Numbered from the stretch's first letter, positions 1-10,124 are shown. The stretch: 64,000 bases of DNA from Endozoicomonas sp965208385 (GCA_965208385.1 CBDBOO010000109.1:86041-150040), one strand, 5' to 3'. Notes: a model not told the origin generated them from the letters alone. A program made the numbers and translations.

Positions 1-1
1 C

Positions 2-121
2 TCGGAAGAAGCTAAATACCCGAGAGTCATGTACACACTGACTAATATCCTACTTATATTATTGGCCGTTTTCGGATTGATTCGAATGACCCTGACAACT
101 ATTCGCGAACATCGTGATTAA
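2..121 (+). CDS. kpsE: KpsE-like capsule export inner-membrane protein, C-terminal end only
   Basis: The window opens inside a gene whose last 39 codons are readable. They encode a short polar stretch with a Tyr-Pro-Arg motif, one hydrophobic segment of about 20 residues (TNILLILLAVFGLIRM), then TTIREHRD and a stop. This is the usual end of KpsE/CtrB/WzcN-type polysaccharide co-polymerases: the second membrane helix and a short cytoplasmic tail. In group 2 capsule systems KpsE bridges the KpsMT ABC transporter and the outer-membrane side of the export path. The next gene, 59 bases downstream, is kpsD, the normal order in kpsFEDUCS clusters. The identification rests on a short C-terminus and context, so it is good but not certain. 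Confidence 0.75.
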   Translation, partial: SEEAKYPRVMYTLTNILLILLAVFGLIRMTLTTIREHRD

Positions 122-180
122 TGGATGCAGTCAAAACCATTTGTGAATTTAAATAATTATCCTTCTTTTAGAATCTGGCT

Positions 181-1833
181 ATGAAAATAATTAATAAAGT
201 ATTTCAATCGATTTTACTTCTCGCCTCGGTGGTCGGTGTTGCTCAAGCGGCAACTGACTTTCCTGCAGTTGACTTTTCTACACAGGAAAGCGCTGGCCCT
301 GAAGTCATAGTACAAGCCGACGTTCGGTCAGTATTTGGTCAAAATCTGTTCGATGGTTTCAGGCAGGCGGAGTTCAAAGGTTTTAACCCAGAATACAAAC
401 TGTCTGTAGGCGATAAAATCACTCTGCAAATGTGGGGAGCCTATGAAGTATCCGTTAAATTATCAGTGGATGCACAAGGCAATGTATTCATTCCTCAAGT
501 AGGCCCAGTACAATTACAGGGTGTTGCAAATAAAGACCTGAACAGCGTTGTTGAAAAGAAAGTACGCAGTGTCTACAAGAAAAACGTAAACCTTTATGCA
601 AGCCTTGATGCTACCGAGCCTGTAAAGCTGTTTGTGACCGGATTTGTTAAGTCTCCAGGGCTTTATGGTGGTTTTTCATCAGACTCTATTCTGGCATTTT
701 TGGCCAAGTCAGGGGGCATACGCTCTGAATCTGGCAGCTATTTAAATGTAGAATTAAAGAGAAATGGCCAAACCCGAACAACATTCAATTTATATGACTT
801 TTTACTAAAAGGCACTATTGAGCAGGTACAGCTGCAAGACGGCGATACTCTGGTGGTTAACTCACGACAAAGTGTTGTTAATTTTGATGGCCTTGTGGAA
901 AACCCGGTTCAGATCGAATTTACGGATGGTCAAATACTCTTGGACAATGCGCTCGAACTGGTAGGCGCGATGCCGGAAGCCACCCATGTGCGTATCACTC
1001 GAAACCAGACAGAAAAACGAAACGTAGAATATTTACCGCTTACAACTGCAAAGAATCTGACGCTTCAGAGTGGCGATGAAGTCACAGTCGTTTCAGACAA
1101 AATGCCCGGCACTATCAGTGTTGCCATTGAAGGTGAACATAATGGGCAAGCCATTTATATTCTCCCCTATGGCAGCACGATCAAAAGCCTTGTTAAACAG
1201 CTCAAGTTAAACGAACGCTCAAATCTCGAAGCATTACAGTTGTTCCGTAAAGAAGTAGCGGCTCGCCAGAAAGAAGTGCTTGAGATTTCATTGCAGCAGC
1301 TCGAACAAGTAACACTTTCAGCTCGCAGCTCTACCGACGGAGAAGCAAAACTTCGTCAGGCCGATGCAGAATCCATTCTTAAGTTTATTGAAAGAGCAAG
1401 AAAACTGAAGCCTCGTGGGCAAGTACTGCTGGGTAACAGCAAAAGAAAGAATGACGTGTTATTGAAAGACGGCGATCGACTGGTCATTCCGGGTGAAACC
1501 GTGCTGGTGCAGGTGTATGGAGAAGTCATGTTCCCCAATGCCATGGTCTATAGAAACAATTCAGACATATTGGATTATGTAGCCAGTGCCGGAGGCTTTA
1601 ATCAAAAAGCCGACCAGTCAAGATTATTGATAATGCATCAGAATGGAACCATAACCAATATCCAGAAAAAGGACGGTTGGTTTTCTGATGGATATGTGAA
1701 AGCTGATATTCAGCCTGGCGATGAGATTATGGTTATGCCTCAGGTTGATGTGAAGAGCTTTCAGCATACCCGTGACATTATAGACACTGTTTATAAAGTG
1801 GCTTTGAGTACAGCTGTTGTAGTTGGACTTTGA
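181..1833 (+). CDS. kpsD: KpsD-like periplasmic/outer-membrane polysaccharide export protein
   Basis: 550 residues, close to the 558 of E. coli KpsD. A Sec signal peptide occupies residues 1-23, with likely cleavage after AQA. A polysaccharide-export (Wza/KpsD) domain follows at roughly 70-150, around YKLSVGDKITLQMWGAYE. SLBB-type beta-grasp domains follow at about 150-230 and again near 440-520 (LVQVYGEVMFPNAMVY). The extreme C-terminus is hydrophobic. KpsD carries capsular polysaccharide from the KpsMTE complex across the periplasm and outer membrane. It lies directly after the kpsE end, probably in one operon. The reading frame is intact, in contrast to the frameshifted region that starts about 170 bases after its stop. 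Confidence 0.9.
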   Translation: MKIINKVFQSILLLASVVGVAQAATDFPAVDFSTQESAGPEVIVQADVRSVFGQNLFDGFRQAEFKGFNPEYKLSVGDKITLQMWGAYEVSVKLSVDAQGNVFIPQVGPVQLQGVANKDLNSVVEKKVRSVYKKNVNLYASLDATEPVKLFVTGFVKSPGLYGGFSSDSILAFLAKSGGIRSESGSYLNVELKRNGQTRTTFNLYDFLLKGTIEQVQLQDGDTLVVNSRQSVVNFDGLVENPVQIEFTDGQILLDNALELVGAMPEATHVRITRNQTEKRNVEYLPLTTAKNLTLQSGDEVTVVSDKMPGTISVAIEGEHNGQAIYILPYGSTIKSLVKQLKLNERSNLEALQLFRKEVAARQKEVLEISLQQLEQVTLSARSSTDGEAKLRQADAESILKFIERARKLKPRGQVLLGNSKRKNDVLLKDGDRLVIPGETVLVQVYGEVMFPNAMVYRNNSDILDYVASAGGFNQKADQSRLLIMHQNGTITNIQKKDGWFSDGYVKADIQPGDEIMVMPQVDVKSFQHTRDIIDTVYKVALSTAVVVGL

Positions 1834-2004
1834 TATGATAAAGCAAAAATAGAAAAAACAAGGAAATAGAACAGTAATGGAGATATGCCATATTTTTTCT
1901 GGCGAAAAGTCAAAAATATTTTCTGACATCTACAATAGGTATAAAAAAATTATCATCTAATTACTCAGTGATGATATCGTCATCAGAGAAAGAAAGTAAT
2001 TTAA

Positions 2005-2788
2005 ATGCTTGTGTTTTCTCATTTTCATAGACCACTTCTAGTAAATGACGTTAAAAATAAGTCAGTGTACACTTCATTTCGATCCTTTAGATCTATATCA
2101 AAAACATGATTTTAAATTATTGATGGAAAAACTAGCGTTGTTTTCCTCAGTAATTTGTTTGAACGAAAGTCAGAAGAATATTTTAAGTGACTATATAGAA
2201 AATCCTGTTGTTATTGAACATGGTTTAGATAAAGATGTTGAATGGAATATTGAAAAGACCAATAAAAATAAAAGTGGAAGAATTAGTATTGGAATCGTTT
2301 CAAAGAGATATTCAGATGGAAGAAAAGGAGAACGTTATCTACTGAAATTAGCTAGTAAACTCGACATAAAAAAATTCGATTTCATTTTTGTAGGGAGCGG
2401 TTGGAGAAGCTTAGCTCTACAGCTTATGGTAATGGGATTTGTTGTCGCTATTAAAGGAAAAGAAAAATACATTAATTTCCCATCATTATATAGAAATATT
2501 GATGTTATTTATATTGGCTCTCTCTTTGAAGGTGGGCCTGCTTGTCTTCAAGAAGCTGTTGGTAGTAGAACATGGTTATTTTCTAATATGGTAGGTGTGC
2601 TTCAAGACTATGTTATAGACGGCTTGAGCGGCGAAGTTATAACTTTCGATATAGATAAAGATATTAAAAATTTATTAGTTGTAAGAAAAAAGATACTCAA
2701 TGGAGAAAAACCAGTTTTTAAAAAAGAAGTTATTTCTTGGGAAGACAACTTTAAAAGTCATTTAGCATTGTATTCGGGTTTATTATGA
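2005..2788 (+). pseudogene. GT-B glycosyltransferase of the capsule cluster, frameshifted near its N-terminus
   Basis: The frame open from 2045 gives 247 residues resembling family 4-type GT-B glycosyltransferases. It has a Rossmann segment (RISIGIVSKRYSDGRKGE), then YIGSLFEGGPACLQEAVG, the usual E-x7-E-like donor-site region. The N-terminus is too short, and the codons just before 2045 are TAG TAA. In another frame an ATG at 2005 starts MLVFSHFHRPLLVND. Skipping one base near 2071 joins it smoothly to CTLHFDPLDLY. I read this as one gene starting at 2005 with a single-base insertion. It would transfer a sugar during capsule repeat synthesis; the substrate is unknown. It overlaps the next gene by four bases. 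True mutation and assembly error cannot be told apart here. Confidence 0.6.
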
Positions 2789-4046
2789 GTTTTATAAGAA
2801 AGTTCAATAAGTTAAAAAGAGATCCTGTAGGTTTTTTTCGAGACTCTAGATTTTTGTCAAAAAGAAAATTGAATGTTTTACCTGATGCTAATAGTCGGAA
2901 AAATCCAAGAGTAGAACCTAGGATCCTGTATAAATTTCTACATTCGAATGGAGTTATTAATGTAATTAATACTGGCCGTAAAGTTATAGATAAAGAAATT
3001 TCATCTGTGATTTTAACTCGACCATATTCAAATTATAATAACGCGCCAATTATCAACGTTATAAGAAAGTATAACTCTAGTGTTTTTAGAGAAAAAGTGT
3101 TTTTTTATGGTGAATGTGAAGAAGGGTTTTTCGATAAAGCAATAGATTTAAGGAAGAATTTTAACGATAATATATGGAGAATCACACCTTTATAATAGGT
3201 TAGGAATATTTTTCGTAGTTGATCCTTCCGAAAAAATCCGTATGGATTACAGTAAGCAGACGCAATGTTTTTCTCGTGTTCATGTTATTCTTAATGAAAA
3301 AACCTATCGATGATAAATTTTATTTTGATCTCAGATACGTTAGGGTGTCTAGTTGACTCTGATTAAATTTTGTTGAAAGTAGTAAATGCAAACAAGCTTT
3401 ATTACTCAGTCGACTATGAATCTTCTTATGAATGTATAGAAAAAGTTGGAATTTTCCTAGAAACGCTAAAAACCATAATCTACTGAAAACACATAAGCTG
3501 ATATACTGTCCAAAAATTGATAACACTGATCATTGTAAATGAAGCTTGATTTTGATCAGGGTGTATTAGAGCTGACAATGAGGTGAGTTCAACTAAAGAA
3601 CTCGATCTATCTAGGCATCTGATAAAAAATCGATACTTTCGTACCATTGCAGAGAATAATGAGTACATACTAGTTTGTGATGTGATTTGTCACTGAAGCA
3701 GGTAGGAGGCTATGATAAATTCAGTGGTGATATTTTTTCATTTTAATGAATTACAGTGAGAAATGGGGCTAGAAAGTGGATTATTGTAATGTGAAAAAAA
3801 CATCCACTAGAGAGCCGATCGCTTCCAGATTTAAATAATCCAAATAGGTAATAGCCGACGACGATTGTCAACTTTACAGAGAACTCTTGTTAAGCATTTT
3901 CTAGAGAAAGATTACCCCAATTGTTATTAAATTCAGGTGTCGGCGTACATGCAATCAATAGTTGAATAGAAGGGTCAGATTATAAATCTATGGGTGAATG
4001 CGAGACTATGTACGCACTGCGGATATTAACTACATAAAGCATAAAG
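2785..4046 (+). pseudogene. Capsule glycosyltransferase-like gene, multiply frameshifted
   Basis: The intact start (2785-3195, 136 residues) begins MSFIRKFNKLKRDPVGFFRD, an N-terminus common in capsule polysaccharide glycosyltransferases. It then hits TAA TAG at 3193. One base off, the sequence continues as YNRLGIFFVVDPSEKIRMDY to 3313. Further coding-like pieces follow in changing frames, for example YESSYECIEKVGIFLETL at 3415-3468. VIADDDCQLYRELL starts at 3848 and recalls the DDD metal-binding motif of family 2-type glycosyltransferases. Frame changes come every 40-120 bases and fit mostly single-base insertions. I infer one long gene of the capsule cluster that is decayed or badly sequenced. 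The extent and product are uncertain. Confidence 0.45.
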
Positions 4047-6332
4047 ATGTCAGTGAAGGAAATACTCACTGTTTTAAAAAACGTTAGATAAACCGAATGC
4101 GAAATAACTGTAATTACCATATGCATTAATCCACTTCGAGAAGGACCTGTTTATTCGGATTTGGGACTACAATTTCAACAAAAACAGATTTTAAATATAA
4201 ATGATGCTGTAGCTCAATATCCACCTTGGATGTAACAAGATATATTGATCCTGTTATGAAAATCAATATATCGGATAGTTCATCGTTGAAGCTTGATAAA
4301 AGATGATTCGAACCTGTTAAAGTTATTGATAAAAGCATCATGCTCCATTTTTTGATAGATATAGAAGCTATGGGGTGATAACTCTATAGGATAAATCTAA
4401 TGCGGATTAACTCTACATCCGATGTCAAAGTTATAGAGATAGATAGAACTCATTAAAAAGCAGTGGGATAACAGAAATTAACTATCATTGAGATTAGAAA
4501 ACAAATGCCATAGATCTATCGAACTGTAAATTAATAACCTAGAATGCGTATCATTTTGTTTCATTAGAAGGTCTTGCTGCAGATATTTTTATCATAAATA
4601 ATGAAAATTTCGTAAGATGAAATATCAATCTTAGAACGGGTTTTTTAATCTGATTACTAAAACTAAATTACCATTTGTCAGTTCTTTTTAAGACGAGTGC
4701 CTTTGATATATTATGAGATATATTTCCTTTGGGTCGTGAATATATTCTAGAAAAATGTTTCTGATTCTTTTCGCTTGCTTTTCGGTGCTGAAGAAGACCT
4801 AAAACCTGAAGCGTTTATCATAATAGATCAGATTTTTTCCTTAAAAATCATATTAATAACACGTCGTTTATTCGTTGTCAGGATGTGACAGATAAATTTA
4901 AAGCAGCTTAAAAATATAAGCCAAGATAGGTAACATGGGATATTGATTCTTAGATAATGCAAAATACTAGTTCACTTGAAGATTTGCATTTAATTAGTGA
5001 TGAAGTGATAAAAACAATCTAATGGTACTACATCATTAGAAGATTCAAGATTCTATAGAATCAAATTACTATGTTGTATGCGATCAACGTTTCTTGGATC
5101 TTGGCGCAAGACTTTGTGTTACATGCTATAACAGAACTCTCGGAGAGAACGATTCGTGTTTTTTGTAGAAGGAATCGGATTTTCATAGTGATGATTCATT
5201 AAATCATTGAACCGATTATGTTGATCCAATCAGCAGAGATGATTCTGCTCATAATACTGTCAGAGCTTATAATTGATTTTGGGTGCTCTGACAGTTAATT
5301 TAACTCTTCAGTTAGCCAGCTATGTTGGAGCAACTGATATATATATATGTTGGGTGTTGATCAATCATTCTCAGGACGAAATTTACGTTGCTATGAAGAG
5401 AAGATAAATGCCAGGCAGTTGAGATCCGATTAGAGGTGTACAGATCTAAAATATCTATACAGCGTATAAAGAACTGAAACAGAATAATATAATATTTACA
5501 TACCTGTTGATGCTCAGAAGTGCATTCAGCGACCAGACTTGGGTTACACTTCGCATTACAGATTTATTCTGAATATTATTCTGCTAGATTATCAGGTATT
5601 GCCTATAATCGCATTAACAAAGTATCAAAGTGATGTTTATAGTGACTAGAGAACAGCTGCTAATAGCATACGAAATATTATCAAAACATAAAAAAAGTGG
5701 TAGATAGTAGTGATATGTTTTATATTGCTGTTTATCATCAATGTTGCACTAGGGACTCATAAATAGTTGTATACTGCTAGAAAATCCACTATGTAAAAAG
5801 ATATTTGTCTACGAAAGCAAGACTTTTTCTTATTACTTCTTACATGTGCATCCATTTTTTTTATAATATGCGTAAGAAAAACGCTAAGAAAAGTAACGTT
5901 TTATCATGTGAAAAATGATTTTTCAAAGATATACTAAATAGTTGTATGTGTCAGTGCTATAGATATCTGAGTGAAAAACAGGTTATTAAAAACGGGGCTG
6001 TTTTGTAAACTGTGTTTTTGTTACTTATATTAGGGCTCAAATTGAGTGAACCGAAGTTTCTCGATAAAGCCTTATTTATATGCCTGTAGAGGGTCATCAC
6101 TTATCGGTACGTTTTCAGTACGTTAATTTTCGAAAGACACAGTTTTATTCACTATATTTGGCTTGGAAACGACTACTTTGTAATACCGAAAAATATCAGT
6201 GAAATATTTCACTATAAAGAATTGTTCAGTATACTTTACTGGTTATGAGAACCACTAAATAGCTTGAGTAGTTAACAGATCCTATATTAGCATTACTCAG
6301 ATAATCGTACAGATTTATAGAATTAATACGTT
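4047..6332 (+). pseudogene. Indel-riddled former coding region of the capsule locus
   Basis: No open frame worth calling survives, yet plus-strand coding-like pieces recur. From an ATG at 4047, EITVITICINPLREGPVY starts at 4101 and stays open to 4235 except for one TAA. A 42-codon open stretch at 4760-4885 begins SDSFRLLFGAEEDLKPEAF. Between pieces the frame shifts by one base. The base composition is AT-rich like the preceding glycosyltransferase genes. By position, between kpsD and kdsA, it should hold serotype-specific capsule synthesis genes. I could not identify individual products. The last few hundred bases before 6333 show nothing recognisable. Confidence 0.35.
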
Positions 6333-6373
6333 CGTCATTTTAAGCTTGAATTGATACTTCATTAAAAATGACG
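6333..6373. terminator. Inverted repeat upstream of kdsA
   Basis: CGTCATTTTAA at 6333-6343 pairs with TTAAAAATGACG at 6362-6373, with one bulged base. The 18-base spacer is AT-rich. It could end transcription from the glycosyltransferase region or from either direction, since both arms carry A/T runs. It lies 57 bases before the kdsA start. Seen as a repeat; its function is inference. Confidence 0.35.
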
Positions 6374-6429
6374 AGACTTAGCTCTTGCGTTATACATACT
6401 AATTCCACACAGAAGAAGAAATTTATATT

Positions 6430-7264
6430 ATGATGTATCGCTCTCTGAAAAATGACATTCCGTTTACTCTATTTGGTGGTATCAACGTTCTAGAGTCCAG
6501 GGATTTGGCCTTCAGAGCCTGTGAACAATACGTCGAAGTAACTCGACAAAGCTGGGTATCCCCTACGTATTCAAAGCCAGCTTCGATAAAGCCAATCGTT
6601 CTTCCATTCAATTCCTATCGTGGACCGGGTTTGGAAGAAGGTCTTCGTATTTTTGAAGACATAAAAAAAGAATTTAATGTACCGATTATCACAGACGTAC
6701 ATGAAACCTGGCAGGCAGCACCTGTTGCTGAAGTGGTTGATATTCTGCAACTGCCCGCTTTTCTGGCACGCCAGACTGATCTGGTCGTCGCTTTGGCGAA
6801 GACTGGTAAACCTATCAACGTTAAAGAAACCTCAGTTTCTGAGCCCTCATCAGATGGGTAATATTGTTGATAAGTTCCGTGAAGCAGGTAATGAACAAAT
6901 TATCCTATGTGACCGCGGAACGAATATGGGTTACGACAACCTTGTCGTTGATATGCTGGGCTTTGGTGTAATGAAACAGGTAAGCGGCGGTTGTCCGGTT
7001 ATTTTTGACGTAACTCATGCACTGCAATGCCGCGATCCATTAGGTTCTGCTTCTGGTGGTCGCCGTGATCAGGTGACTGAATTGGCTCGTGCTGGTATGG
7101 CTACGGGTATTGCGGGTTTGTTTATTGAAGCGCACCCTAATCCGGATGAAGCTTTGTGTGATGGTCCAAGTGCTTTACCCATCTCTAAGTTAGAGCCATT
7201 TCTTAGACAGATGAAAGCGATTGATGATTTGGTTAAATCCTTTGAACCACTTGATACCAAGTAA
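6430..7264 (+). pseudogene. kdsA: 3-deoxy-D-manno-octulosonate-8-phosphate synthase, frameshifted
   Basis: The product is unmistakably KdsA, which condenses arabinose-5-phosphate and phosphoenolpyruvate to Kdo-8-phosphate. LFGGINVLESRDLA, YRGPGLEEGLRIF, IITDVHE, QLPAFLARQTDLV, GNIVDKFREAGNEQIILCDR and VIFDVTHALQCRDP are all present, about 280 residues in total as usual. The frame is broken. Between about 6544 and 6607 it runs one frame off (KLGIPYVFKASFDKANRSS) and then returns. At about 6829 an extra G shifts NVK/KPQFLSP and ends the first frame at 6861. All events fit single-base insertions. Many relatives keep a second kdsA beside pyrG-eno for LPS, so loss of this capsule copy could be tolerated. 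Alternatively the sequence is wrong here. Confidence 0.85.
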
Positions 7265-7382
7265 AATCATTTCACTGCTCTTTTTAAATACGAATTTAAT
7301 TCACGATATTATTTTCTACTGTCTATATTTAATTGTTTTACTGTTCAATATTAAATGTTTTTTGATCAAGTAAAGTAATGAA

Positions 7383-7432
7383 AACCTCTACATATTCATC
7401 ATTGAGTGTGATGGATGTGTAGAGGTTTTTTT
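7383..7432 (+). terminator. Rho-independent terminator after kdsA
   Basis: AACCTCTACA at 7383-7392 pairs with TGTAGAGGTT at 7419-7428. The stem continues imperfectly inwards, and a T run follows. It separates kdsA from kdsC. I see nothing else recognisable in the 392-base gap 7265-7656 apart from AT-rich sequence that may hold the kdsC promoter. Confidence 0.8.
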
Positions 7433-7656
7433 GATGAAATGGATAATTAGAAATTTTTATAACTTCTGCTGTATATAAAAGCTCACACCTTACACGGTAG
7501 CTTTTATAGTTTATGTCTACTTAAATTGTACATTATTCCTGATTCTGATTTCTGAAGTAACGATGGATTAAGTTAGTTAGTCAATCCATGCATAATAAAA
7601 TTAGTGTGGTGATCTGAAGAAGTTATTTTACCCTCCTTTTAATTGATAACTGTGTT

Positions 7657-8217
7657 ATGACCAAGTATAGCGATATGAGTGTTAACTCGTTAAAACGTGA
7701 AATCAGCCTTGTTATTTTTGATATTGATGGTGTTCTTACCGACGGAACGCTTTTTTATGATTCGCAAGGCGAATTAGTAAAACCGTTTAATGTTAAAGAT
7801 GGCGTAGGCTTCAAGCTGCTAAAAGAGAATGGTATTACGGTTGCTGTTATTACCGCGAAACGATCAGCCCCTTTAGAACGTAGAATGAAGGACTTGCAGG
7901 TAGAGCATTTTTATCCCGGTTGCCATGATAAAGCAGAGGCTTACTCTGAGTTAAAACAGAAGTTAGGCATTGATGATTGCACTGTGGCTTATGTGGGTGA
8001 TGATGTTTTGGACTTGCCTGTTATGGAGCAGGTAGGCTTGGCCATTTCACCAGCAGATGGTTATCAGCATGTGAAAGATATTGCTCATATTGTAACAGAG
8101 TCAAAAGGGGGTAAAGGAGTTGCAAGGGAAGTTGCTGATCTTTTGGTTGGTGCTCGTACTGATTTAAAGCTAGCTTATCGAAAACTGGTAAACCCTGACT
8201 CAATCATAACGCAGTAA
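7657..8217 (+). CDS. kdsC: 3-deoxy-D-manno-octulosonate 8-phosphate phosphatase KdsC
   Basis: 186 residues, matching the 188 of E. coli KdsC. It is a HAD-superfamily tetrameric phosphatase of the C0 type. The nucleophile motif DIDGVLTDG lies at about residues 22-30, motif II at ITAKRS (about 66), and the C-terminal metal site at YVGDDVLDLPVM (about 112). It hydrolyses Kdo-8-phosphate to Kdo, the step after KdsA. An alternative ATG lies six codons in (7675). KdsB follows 19 bases after the stop, so kdsC, kdsB and kdsD form one transcription unit. The frame is intact. Confidence 0.93.
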   Translation: MTKYSDMSVNSLKREISLVIFDIDGVLTDGTLFYDSQGELVKPFNVKDGVGFKLLKENGITVAVITAKRSAPLERRMKDLQVEHFYPGCHDKAEAYSELKQKLGIDDCTVAYVGDDVLDLPVMEQVGLAISPADGYQHVKDIAHIVTESKGGKGVAREVADLLVGARTDLKLAYRKLVNPDSIITQ

Positions 8218-8251
8218 TCCAATCTGCTCATTCCCGTTGGGTAAAAATCAA

Positions 8252-9025
8252 ATGACTCAAGATTTATTCAAAATAGTAATCCCTGCTCGTTATAGCTCTT
8301 CACGGTTACCAGGTAAGCCATTGTTGGACATTGCAGGCAAGCCAATGATTCAGCACGTATTCGAACGGGCCTTAGAAACGGGAGTTAGCCCTGATGGTGA
8401 TATTGTCATTGCTACGGATGATGAAAGAATTCTAAACGCTTGTCACCAGTTTGGTGCTCATGCCGTAATGACTTCCACTGAACATCAATCTGGCACTGAT
8501 CGTTTGGCTGAAGTGACGAATTTAATGGGCTGGGATGATGAGGCGATCATTGTCAATTTACAAGGTGATGAGCCATTGATGCCCCATGGGCTTATTAGTA
8601 AGGTCGCGTTGAATCTGGCTAATACCCCACTGGCAGGCATTGCTACCCTTTCTACTCCCATTGATGAAGTTAGTGATTTATTTGATCCGAATATCGTCAA
8701 GGTAGTTACTAATCAATATGACCTGGCACTTTACTTTAGTCGTGCGGCTATTCCATGGGACCGTGATATTTACGGATCGGACTCAGTGAAAGCAGTCTCC
8801 ACACCATACCCTCAACGGCACCTTGGCATGTACGCTTACCGGGCTGGTACTTTAAAACAGATAGCCAAAAGCCAGCCAACGACTATTGAAACTCAAGAAG
8901 CGTTAGAGCAGTTAAGAGCTTTATGGCTGGGAATCGGAATTCATGTTGAAAGTATTCTTCAACAGCCTGGTCATGGTGTGGATACTGCTGCAGATCTTGA
9001 GCGTGTCCGAGCTGAATTTAATTAA
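8252..9025 (+). CDS. kdsB: CMP-Kdo synthetase (3-deoxy-manno-octulosonate cytidylyltransferase)
   Basis: 257 residues from the ATG at 8252. A TTG at 8237 would add five residues, but the ATG start matches the family N-terminus (FKIVIPARYSSSRLPGKPLL). The nucleotide-binding signature ARYSSSRLPGKPL, the GTDRLAEV and NLQGDEP motifs, and the C-terminal PGHGVDTAADLERV are all present. The enzyme couples CTP and Kdo to CMP-Kdo, the donor for LPS and for the poly-Kdo capsule linker. In KPS clusters the equivalent gene is often called kpsU. It sits between kdsC and kdsD with short spacers. Confidence 0.93.
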   Translation: MTQDLFKIVIPARYSSSRLPGKPLLDIAGKPMIQHVFERALETGVSPDGDIVIATDDERILNACHQFGAHAVMTSTEHQSGTDRLAEVTNLMGWDDEAIIVNLQGDEPLMPHGLISKVALNLANTPLAGIATLSTPIDEVSDLFDPNIVKVVTNQYDLALYFSRAAIPWDRDIYGSDSVKAVSTPYPQRHLGMYAYRAGTLKQIAKSQPTTIETQEALEQLRALWLGIGIHVESILQQPGHGVDTAADLERVRAEFN

Positions 9026-9055
9026 TAAATACAAAAAAATTAAGGCTTTAAGTTA

Positions 9056-10009
9056 ATGTCTATTGATATGCGTCAGGTGATGGCTAGTGCTCTTCGTGAA
9101 CAGGGGCTCGCTCTTATCTCTCTAAGTGAGCGATTGGATGTGCAGTTTGAAAATGCTGTTGATATGATGCTGGAGTGTAAAGGCCGCATCATCATTTCAG
9201 GCATGGGGAAGTCAGGTCTTATTGGTAAAAAGATTGCAGCAACTCTAGCCTCCACTGGAACAATGAGCTTTTTTATGCACCCGGGGGAAGCCTTTCATGG
9301 TGATCTGGGGATGATACGATTTGATGAGAAAGCTGACGTTATAGTACTGATATCTTATAGTGGCGAAACAGATGAAGTATTGAAGTTAATCCCTTCTCTA
9401 AAGAGCTTCGGTACAAAAATTATAGCTATTACTGGCGGCCTACAATCTACACTGGCCAGAAATGCAGACATAGTACTTGATGGCTCTGTTACAGAAGAAG
9501 TTTGCCCTAATAATCTGGCCCCAACAACCTCAACCACTGTTGCTATTGCTATTGGCGACGCATTGGCGGTTGCTCTAATTAAAACAAGAAATTTTCAGCC
9601 GCAAGATTTTGCACGCTTTCATCCGGGGGGCAGTCTTGGCCGCCGTTTATTGACTCGTGTTAAAGATGTGATGCAGAAAGATCGGTTACCCTTCGTGTCT
9701 TTATCAATGGCAGTACATGATGTTATTTTGAAGATGACTGAAACTCGTTCGGGTATTGCCTTGGTTATGGACGACAATGATCACTTAGTGGGTGTTATTA
9801 CTGATGGTGATTTACGTCGTTATATGACTACACACGATACCCTTCAAAGTCTTATGGCTTCAGATCTTATGAGTACTGACCCCTTGAAAATCTCCCAGGA
9901 TGTTAAGCTGGCAGAAGCGGAACAAGCTATGAAAGAGTCACACGTCAAGTGTCTGATTGCTACCGATGAAGTGGGTAAGGTTGTTGGTTTGATTGACTGG
10001 GCTGTATAG
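9056..10009 (+). CDS. kdsD: Arabinose-5-phosphate isomerase KdsD/KpsF
   Basis: 317 residues. An N-terminal SIS sugar isomerase domain covers about residues 35-170 (GRIIISGMGKSGLIGKKIA, then SYSGETDEV), and two CBS domains cover about 200-315. It converts ribulose-5-phosphate to arabinose-5-phosphate, the KdsA substrate, and so feeds the same pathway as its neighbours. SFFMHPGEAFHGDLGM and ARFHPGGSLGRRL are typical of the family. In capsule clusters this paralogue is KpsF. KdsD and KpsF cannot be separated by sequence alone; capsule context favours KpsF. It is the last gene of the kds unit, followed by a terminator. Confidence 0.92.
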   Translation: MSIDMRQVMASALREQGLALISLSERLDVQFENAVDMMLECKGRIIISGMGKSGLIGKKIAATLASTGTMSFFMHPGEAFHGDLGMIRFDEKADVIVLISYSGETDEVLKLIPSLKSFGTKIIAITGGLQSTLARNADIVLDGSVTEEVCPNNLAPTTSTTVAIAIGDALAVALIKTRNFQPQDFARFHPGGSLGRRLLTRVKDVMQKDRLPFVSLSMAVHDVILKMTETRSGIALVMDDNDHLVGVITDGDLRRYMTTHDTLQSLMASDLMSTDPLKISQDVKLAEAEQAMKESHVKCLIATDEVGKVVGLIDWAV

Positions 10010-10035
10010 TCTATTTTTGCTTTATTTCTTCATGT

Positions 10036-10075
10036 ATGGCCGAACGTAGATGCATCTGTTTCGGCCATTTTTGTT
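10036..10075 (+). terminator. Rho-independent terminator after kdsD
   Basis: ATGGCCGAA (10036-10044) pairs perfectly with TTCGGCCAT (10060-10068), followed by a T run. It ends the kdsCBD unit. Confidence 0.85.
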
Positions 10076-10099
10076 TCTGATTTTCAAGATTGGTGGCAG

Positions 10100-10124
10100 T
10101 ATTCAGGGGCAGTTCTTGTATAGT
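10100..10124. repeat. Degenerate short repeat, copy A of four
   Basis: TATTCAGGGGCAGTTCTTGT followed by ATAGTG. Related copies lie at 10483-10506 (TTTAGGGTTAATTCTTGCAT then AGTG), 11301-11326 (TTTTAGGGGCAGTCTTTGTA...) and 11328-11348 (TATTCAGGGGCGGCTCTTAC). They bracket the small gene at 10245 and the FitAB-like module. They may be worn ends of a small mobile element or extragenic repeats; I cannot assign a family. Confidence 0.45.

Noticed and set aside
3320..4341. Minus-strand open frames of 60-71 codons in the indel-dense block
   Set aside because: No recognisable motifs or ribosome sites; the plus strand carries the protein-like pieces.
3196..6429. Recoded stop codons as an explanation for the many stops in the capsule block
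   Set aside because: The disruptions are frame changes, not in-frame stops alone, and the flanking genes use stops normally.
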